Below, in pieces: positions 58,786 through 64,000 of a stretch of DNA of 64,000 nucleotides; the first letter of the stretch is position 1; each line of letters starts with the position of its first letter. The notes under the pieces are model-generated. The model searched no databases and was not told the origin of the DNA. It saw nothing but the letters and a program-made list of their open reading frames with translations. The position numbers were made by a program, and so were the translations under genes. This stretch comes from Caryophanales bacterium (lineage in GTDB: Bacteria; Bacillota; Bacilli; Exiguobacteriales; Exiguobacteriaceae). The stretch is from assembly GCA_902362975.1 (NCBI GenBank), contig CABIYO010000009.1:13626-77625 (forward strand), written 5' to 3'.

Positions 58786-59533
58786 ACTCTGGTTCATAGA
58801 AAGGAAACGATCCAGACGAAGGTTCCGGTAAAGAATCAACTAACGTCAATATCTCCTCTTCCGAGATATTTCCCGTCACAAGAATCAATTTGTCTTGACT
58901 GATGTAGTATATTCCATTCCCATTCGGCTGATTTAATCGATAGCGTTCCACTTCATCGGCATGACCATGGATTCGCTCACCGTCTACGACACTGAATGCA
59001 TCGGTCATCAAAATGGTGATCAGCTGCGTCTCATCATAGAACGTCCACAGTTTTACAGGTCGTTCCACGTCATCGATTTCACTATCGATTGTATACATCA
59101 AATCTTGTGGGAGCGCCAAGTCGTGACGTCTTTTATCAGAAGCGTCAGTAATCCCAAAATGCTTCATCCCATGCATGACCCATTCCCCGTCTCGTGAATA
59201 GTGATATACCCCGAAGGATGGTGTTTGATCCGGGTGACCAAGCGCGATCAGACCGATATTTCCAACTGTCGTCTCATAGATGACATCGTTTTTAGAAAGG
59301 TGTCCTTCTGATCCGTCCTTATATTGAAGTGTGATTTGTTGAACCACCGCATCTGATAGCGATTCGGTGCCTTTTGGTACATCTTCAACTAGCGTACCTA
59401 CCCATTCAGGTGAGGTGGTCAGTTCAATCGTCTCAACTTCCTCGATGTCTTTCTCCACAGATTTCGTCTCTTTTGGTGTCATACACCCAGCCAGCCCCAA
59501 CACAAGAACACATACTACTCCGATTCGTCTCAT
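58784..59533 (-). CDS. Lipoprotein of unknown function
   Basis: A protein of 249 residues with a lipoprotein signal (MRRIGVVCVLVLGLAGCMTP; lipobox LAGC, lipidated C17). The mature part is acidic and mixed alpha/beta, with IYETTVGNIGLIALGHPDQT in the middle. It has no domain I recognise. It should be anchored on the outer face of the membrane. It lies alone between terminators of neighbouring units. Confidence 0.75.
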   Translation of the reverse strand: MRRIGVVCVLVLGLAGCMTPKETKSVEKDIEEVETIELTTSPEWVGTLVEDVPKGTESLSDAVVQQITLQYKDGSEGHLSKNDVIYETTVGNIGLIALGHPDQTPSFGVYHYSRDGEWVMHGMKHFGITDASDKRRHDLALPQDLMYTIDSEIDDVERPVKLWTFYDETQLITILMTDAFSVVDGERIHGHADEVERYRLNQPNGNGIYYISQDKLILVTGNISEEEILTLVDSLPEPSSGSFPFYEPE

Positions 59534-59581
59534 CTCATATCCCCTTTTCTACGTCCCTCTCTCCAAATTCTACCAAAACAC

Positions 59582-59619
59582 AAAAAAACCTTCTTCAGAG
59601 AATCAATCTCTGAAGAAGG
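59582..59619 (-). terminator. Terminator after valS
   Basis: A perfect 13-bp stem (CCTTCTTCAGAGA/TCTCTGAAGAAGG, 5-base loop) is followed by seven T on the minus strand, eight bases after the valS stop. Confidence 0.95.
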
Positions 59620-59627
59620 TGTGTGTC

Positions 59628-62279
59628 TTACTTACGTAACTCTTCCAAACGGGCGCGGACTGCGTCACGCTTGTCGATGTAATCTTTTTCTTTTGCTTTC
59701 TCTTCGGCGATGACGTGAGCCGGTGCCTTGGCGATGAAACCTTGGTTTCCGAGTTTCTTCTGCACGCGTTCGACTTCTTTTTCATACTTCGCCACTTCTT
59801 TTTCAAGACGAGCGATTTCTTCTTCGAAGTTGATGAGGTCTGCGAGCGGGATGAAGAGCTCTGCTCCCGTCATGATCGCGGACATCGACTTGTCTGGAGC
59901 CGTGAGACCACGTCCGATTTCAAGCTCTGTCGCATTCGTGAACTTGCCGATCGTCATTTCGTTCGCGCTCAAGTAACCTTGTGTCGCATCATCACTCGTC
60001 GAGATGAAGAGCTGGATCGGTTTCGACATCGGTGCGTTCACTTCGGCACGGATGTTACGAACCGAGCGGATGACGTTCATCACAGCTTCAAACGCTGGAA
60101 CCGAATCGGCGAAGTGAAGGTCGTCACGACGTGTCGGATAGCTTGCACGAACGATTGAATCGCCTTCATGCGGCAAGTGTTGCCAAATTTCTTCTGTGAG
60201 GAACGGCATGAACGGGTGCATGAGACGCATGATTGAATCGAGCGTATATGCGAGGACCGAACGGGTCGTGTGCTTCGCTGCTTCGTCCTCACCGTAGAGC
60301 GTGAGTTTCGCCATCTCGATGTACCAGTTACAGAATTCTTCCCAGATGAAGTTGTACAAGTAACGACCGGCTTCACCGAACTCGTACTTGTCGACGAGGC
60401 GTGTCACTTGGTCGATTGTGTCATTCAAACGCGTCAAGATCCACTTGTCAGCAAGCGTCTTCTCACCCGTGAGGTCGATGTCTTCGACTTTGAGTCCATC
60501 CATGTTCATGAGTGCGAAACGGCTTGCGTTCCAAATCTTGTTCGCAAAGTTCCATGTCGACTCGATTTTCTCCCAATAGAAACGAAGGTCGTTCCCTGGT
60601 GTCGAACCTGTGAGGAGGAACCAACGGAGTGAATCCGCTCCATACTGGTCGATGACTTCCATCGGGTCAACGCCGTTACCGAGTGATTTCGACATTTTGC
60701 GTCCTTCCGAGTCACGGATGAGACCGTGGATAAGGACATCGTTGAACGGTTGCTTCCCTGTGAACTCGAGTGATTGGAAGATCATGCGTGATACCCAGAA
60801 GAAGATGATGTCGTATCCCGTGACGAGCGCGCTCGTCGGGAAGTAACGTTTGAAGTCTGGTGCGTCCGTATCCGGCCAGCCCAGTGTTGAGAACGGCCAG
60901 AGTGCTGATGAGAACCATGTGTCAAGGACGTCTTCGTCTTGTGTCCAGTTCTCACTGTCCGCTGGCGCTTCTTTCCCTACATACACTTCTCCTGTCTCGT
61001 TATGGTACCAAGCCGGGATGCGATGGCCCCACCAAAGTTGACGGCTGATACACCAGTCGCGAATGTTCTCCATCCAACGGAGGTATGTGCCTTCGAAACG
61101 TTCTGGGACGAAGTTGACTTTCGTGTCGTCGTTTCTTTGTGCCTCAAGTGCCGCTTTCGCGAGTGGCTCCATGTCAACGAACCATTGTTTCGAAAGGTAT
61201 GGCTCGATGACTGCGCCTGAACGCTCCGAGTGACCGACCGAGTGCGTGTGTGGCTCAATCTTCACGAGTATGCCGTCTGCCTCAAGGTCTTTAACGAGTT
61301 GCTTGCGGCATTCGAAGCGGTCGAGCCCTTCGTACTTGCCAGCGTTCTCGTTCATCTTCCCGCCTTCGTCCATGACGAGGATGCGTGGAAGCTCGTGACG
61401 GTTTCCGATTTCAAAGTCGTTCGGGTCATGGGCCGGTGTGATCTTCACGCAACCTGTACCGAACTCCATGTCCACGTAGTCGTCTGCAACGATCGGAATC
61501 TCGCGGTTCATGACCGGAAGCATGATCGTCTTTCCGATGAGGTGTGTGTAACGCTCATCTTTCGGGTTGACAGCAACCGCCGTATCACCGAGCATCGTCT
61601 CGGGACGTGTCGTCGCGATTTCGATGTGACCAGATCCGTCAGCGAGTGGATACTTCATGTGATAGAACGCACCCTCGACTTCTTGGTAAATGACCTCGAT
61701 ATCTGAAACGGCCGTCTTTTGAGCCGGGTCCCAGTTGACGATATATTCGCCACGGTAGATCAAGCCTTTTTCATAAAGACGGACGAATACTTCTTGAACG
61801 GCTTTTGAGAGCCCTTCGTCAAGTGTGAAGCGTTCACGCGAGTAATCAAGACCGAGACCGAGTTTTGACCATTGGTCGCGAATCGTCTTCGCGTACTCCT
61901 CTTTCCATTCCCACGTCTTCTCGAGGAACTTTTCACGTCCAAGGTCGTAACGCGTGATCCCCTCTTCACGGAGCTTTTGCTCGACTTTCGCTTGTGTCGC
62001 AATCCCAGCGTGGTCCATCCCTGGGAGCCAGAGCACATCATAGCCTTGCATACGCTTGAGGCGTGTCAACAAGTCTTGAAGCGTCGTGTCCCAGGCGTGC
62101 CCGAGGTGAAGTTTCCCCGTAACGTTCGGTGGTGGGATAACGATCGTGTACGGTTGTTTCGAATCGTCCTCGTCTGCTTTAAATACATCGTTCTCTAACC
62201 AGTAGTCGTACCATTTCGATTCCGTCGCACTTGGGTCGTACTTCGTCGGCATGGTAATTTCATTTGTCTCATGGGCCAT
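59628..62279 (-). CDS. valS: Valyl-tRNA synthetase
   Basis: A protein of 883 residues from the ATG at 62279 (AGAGGAGGCG upstream). Class I motifs: HIGH-type [15 protein letters not shown], editing domain segments ([17 protein letters not shown]), KMSKS as [11 protein letters not shown], anticodon-binding part, and a C-terminal coiled-coil arm (about 815-880). It charges tRNA-Val. Controlled by the T-box leader just upstream. Confidence 0.98.
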   Translation of the reverse strand: MAHETNEITMPTKYDPSATESKWYDYWLENDVFKADEDDSKQPYTIVIPPPNVTGKLHLGHAWDTTLQDLLTRLKRMQGYDVLWLPGMDHAGIATQAKVEQKLREEGITRYDLGREKFLEKTWEWKEEYAKTIRDQWSKLGLGLDYSRERFTLDEGLSKAVQEVFVRLYEKGLIYRGEYIVNWDPAQKTAVSDIEVIYQEVEGAFYHMKYPLADGSGHIEIATTRPETMLGDTAVAVNPKDERYTHLIGKTIMLPVMNREIPIVADDYVDMEFGTGCVKITPAHDPNDFEIGNRHELPRILVMDEGGKMNENAGKYEGLDRFECRKQLVKDLEADGILVKIEPHTHSVGHSERSGAVIEPYLSKQWFVDMEPLAKAALEAQRNDDTKVNFVPERFEGTYLRWMENIRDWCISRQLWWGHRIPAWYHNETGEVYVGKEAPADSENWTQDEDVLDTWFSSALWPFSTLGWPDTDAPDFKRYFPTSALVTGYDIIFFWVSRMIFQSLEFTGKQPFNDVLIHGLIRDSEGRKMSKSLGNGVDPMEVIDQYGADSLRWFLLTGSTPGNDLRFYWEKIESTWNFANKIWNASRFALMNMDGLKVEDIDLTGEKTLADKWILTRLNDTIDQVTRLVDKYEFGEAGRYLYNFIWEEFCNWYIEMAKLTLYGEDEAAKHTTRSVLAYTLDSIMRLMHPFMPFLTEEIWQHLPHEGDSIVRASYPTRRDDLHFADSVPAFEAVMNVIRSVRNIRAEVNAPMSKPIQLFISTSDDATQGYLSANEMTIGKFTNATELEIGRGLTAPDKSMSAIMTGAELFIPLADLINFEEEIARLEKEVAKYEKEVERVQKKLGNQGFIAKAPAHVIAEEKAKEKDYIDKRDAVRARLEELRK

Positions 62280-62310
62280 GTGTGGCGCCTCCTCTATATC
62301 TTAATGAACA

Positions 62311-62585
62311 CAAAAACGGCTTCTCTCGTCCTATACGCTAAGGACGAAAGAAGCCGTGATCTTCCGCGGTACCACCTTAGTTCGCCAACAAGTGGCGCAC
62401 TCAAAATCGAATAACGGTCGATGGACCGAACTTTCCTACTCCATTCAGAAAGTCAGCTCCGAGGCGACTTCCGCGTCCATCCCTCGCAACCTTTCACCAA
62501 GCGGTCGCGTCTCTAAAAGGAATGGAGGATGCGTACTACTCCTCATCAAAGCCATTCATCGTATCTGTTAGATAATTGTAGCGAC
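62311..62585 (-). promoter_or_regulatory. T-box riboswitch leader of valS
   Basis: On the minus strand the conserved T-box AAGGTGGTACCGCGG (complement near 62366-62380) lies just before a terminator whose stem pairs ACGGCTTCTTTCGTCC with GGACGAGAGAAGCCGT and ends in five T (62312-62357). Upstream, GATGAGGAGTAGTA and GGTGAAAG are the stem I landmarks. A GTC (Val) triplet at 62468-62466 is a candidate specifier. Uncharged tRNA-Val should favour read-through into valS. It fills the 326-base gap between valS and hemL. Confidence 0.93.
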
Positions 62586-62605
62586 AGAAACGTCAGCAGT
62601 CAAGA

Positions 62606-63910
62606 TTAGAGTGAAAACTCTTCTTGAAGCTCCTTGAACGTCGCCTCGACCGCTGCGATCGTCTTCTCGATATCCTCGTCCGTATGAGCCGTCGAGAGAA
62701 ACAATCCTTCGAACTGTGACGGTGGCAAGAAGACGCCGCGCGCCGCCATCTTCTGATAGTACGAGCGGAACATCTCAAGGTTCGCCGACTTCGCTTTCTC
62801 GAAGTTCGTCACTTTCTCGTTCGTGAAGAAGAAACCGAACATCGAGCCGGCACGGTTTGTGTCGTGTGGGATGTTGTATTTCTCACCGGCCTGTGTGAAG
62901 CCTTCGGCGAGACGGTCTGCCTTGCGTTCGAACTCAGCGTAATGCTCCGGTTTAAGTTGCGAGAGTGTCGTGTAACCGGCAATCATCGCAAGTGGGTTAC
63001 CCGAGAGCGTCCCAGCTTGATAAATTGGACCTTGCGGTGCGATTTGTTCCATGATTTCACGTTTCCCGCCGTAAGCACCGACCGGAAGTCCGCCGCCGAT
63101 GACTTTCCCGAGACATGTGAGGTCCGGGGTGACACCGAAGTACCCTTGTGCACAGTTGTACCCGACACGGAAGCCCGTCATGACCTCATCAAAGATGAGA
63201 AGCGCGCCGTTTCGTTCCGTGATCTCACGGAGTCCTTCGAGGAATCCTGGTTGTGGTGGCACGAAGCCCATGTTTCCTGCGGCCGGTTCGACGATGACGC
63301 CAGCGAGGTCGTCTCCGTATTTCTCAAAGGCGACGCGGACTGCGTCCAAATCATTGTAAGGAACCGTGAGCGTATGGCTCGCGAGCTCTTTCGGTACACC
63401 TGGTGAGTCTGGGAGACCGAGCGTTGCGACACCAGAACCGGCTTTGATGAGAAGCGAGTCACCGTGTCCGTGGTAACATCCTTCGAACTTCAAAATTTTC
63501 GTCTTCCCAGTGTAGCCACGTGCGAGGCGAAGTGCCGCCATCGTCGCTTCCGTACCCGAGTTGACCATGCGGACCATCTCGATCGAGGGAACGCGGTCGA
63601 TGACGAGTTCTGCCATCTTCGTCTCAAGCTCGGTCGGCGTCCCGAACGTCCAGCCTTTTTCAGCTTGTTCTTGAATCGCTTTCGTAACGACAGGGTCACG
63701 GTGACCGAGGATGAGTGGTCCCCATGAGAGGACGTAATCGATATATTCGTTGCCGTCGATGTCATAGACGCGTGAGCCTTCACCGCGTTCGGCGAAGATT
63801 GGCGTCATGCCGACCGATTTATAGGCACGGACCGGGCTGTTGACACCGCCTGGCATGAGCGGACGGGCTTGTTCGAACGCTTCTTGTGAGCGTGTTTGGT
63901 TGTATGTCAT
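62606..63910 (-). CDS. hemL: Glutamate-1-semialdehyde 2,1-aminomutase
   Basis: A protein of 434 residues, the usual size. PLP-dependent fold: [34 protein letters not shown], and the Schiff-base Lys at about 269 in [17 protein letters not shown]. It makes 5-aminolevulinate, the last step of the C5 route to heme. No hem gene follows in the window before the valS leader. Confidence 0.97.
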   Translation of the reverse strand: MTYNQTRSQEAFEQARPLMPGGVNSPVRAYKSVGMTPIFAERGEGSRVYDIDGNEYIDYVLSWGPLILGHRDPVVTKAIQEQAEKGWTFGTPTELETKMAELVIDRVPSIEMVRMVNSGTEATMAALRLARGYTGKTKILKFEGCYHGHGDSLLIKAGSGVATLGLPDSPGVPKELASHTLTVPYNDLDAVRVAFEKYGDDLAGVIVEPAAGNMGFVPPQPGFLEGLREITERNGALLIFDEVMTGFRVGYNCAQGYFGVTPDLTCLGKVIGGGLPVGAYGGKREIMEQIAPQGPIYQAGTLSGNPLAMIAGYTTLSQLKPEHYAEFERKADRLAEGFTQAGEKYNIPHDTNRAGSMFGFFFTNEKVTNFEKAKSANLEMFRSYYQKMAARGVFLPPSQFEGLFLSTAHTDEDIEKTIAAVEATFKELQEEFSL

Positions 63911-64000
63911 GCGTAGTCTGCTACTAAAAATATAGACAAATGTATATTTCTAGAGTTTTCCTGCTTCTACGAACCCGACCTCGCCACTTACTCGCTACTA

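Noticed and set aside
63911..64000. Promoter or small RNA upstream of hemL
   Set aside because: Only a short AT-rich stretch is available before the window ends; no reliable -35/-10 pair or hairpin can be named.

Overview
The window looks like the chromosome of a low-GC Gram-positive rod (Bacillota, Bacillales), most like Exiguobacterium. The host genes are mreBCD-minC, maf-radC, a type IV pilus cluster, folC, selO, valS with a T-box leader, and hemL. Host genes are mostly on the minus strand. The genus is an inference from gene content and layout, not from a search.

Bases 1-3720 hold the start of minC (cut by the window edge), mreD, mreC, mreB and two small membrane-protein genes. At 3828-4130 lies the 3' part of radC. 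Its 5' part is at 40391-40753, more than 36 kb away. Between them is a prophage of about 36.3 kb, inserted by a large serine integrase (38951-40381). Joining the flanks at a shared ACA restores a continuous RadC frame, so the att sites can be placed almost to the base.

The prophage encodes a contractile tail. From attL (left) it holds: a plus-strand AT-rich membrane-protein gene of unknown role and a small gene; then, on the minus strand, a lysis module, tail fibre, baseplate, tape measure with 12 tandem 22-residue repeats, tail assembly chaperone with a probable programmed frameshift, tube, sheath, connectors, capsid, scaffold, head morphogenesis, portal and terminases. Next come an AT-rich accessory gene, an ArpU-like late regulator, a chain of very small overlapping genes, and a replication/recombination block (DnaC-like, DnaD-like with iteron-like repeats, RecT, YqaJ exonuclease). 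The switch is a Cro-like/CI-like pair with 17-bp palindromic operators; one fills the spacer of the lytic promoter. Right of it lie a PH-domain protein, a two-gene module of an HTH-ImmA/IrrE protein with a partner protein, a perfect 19-bp inverted repeat, and the integrase at attR.

Right of attR, a minus-strand operon encodes a retractile type IV pilus (PilB, PilT, PilC, major pilin, prepilin peptidase, a fused PilM-PilN, PilO-like), with Maf and the broken RadC downstream. A divergent plus-strand operon encodes three minor pilin-like proteins. A secreted Big2-type protein faces it. Then follow folC (minus); selO, a frameshifted ASCH-domain gene and two tiny membrane proteins (plus); and a lipoprotein, valS with its T-box, and hemL (minus).

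The items most worth following up are the radC-disrupting prophage, its unusual operator layout, the HTH-ImmA/IrrE module beside a long perfect inverted repeat, the cluster of overlooked micro-genes, and the two AT-rich accessory genes of unknown function.
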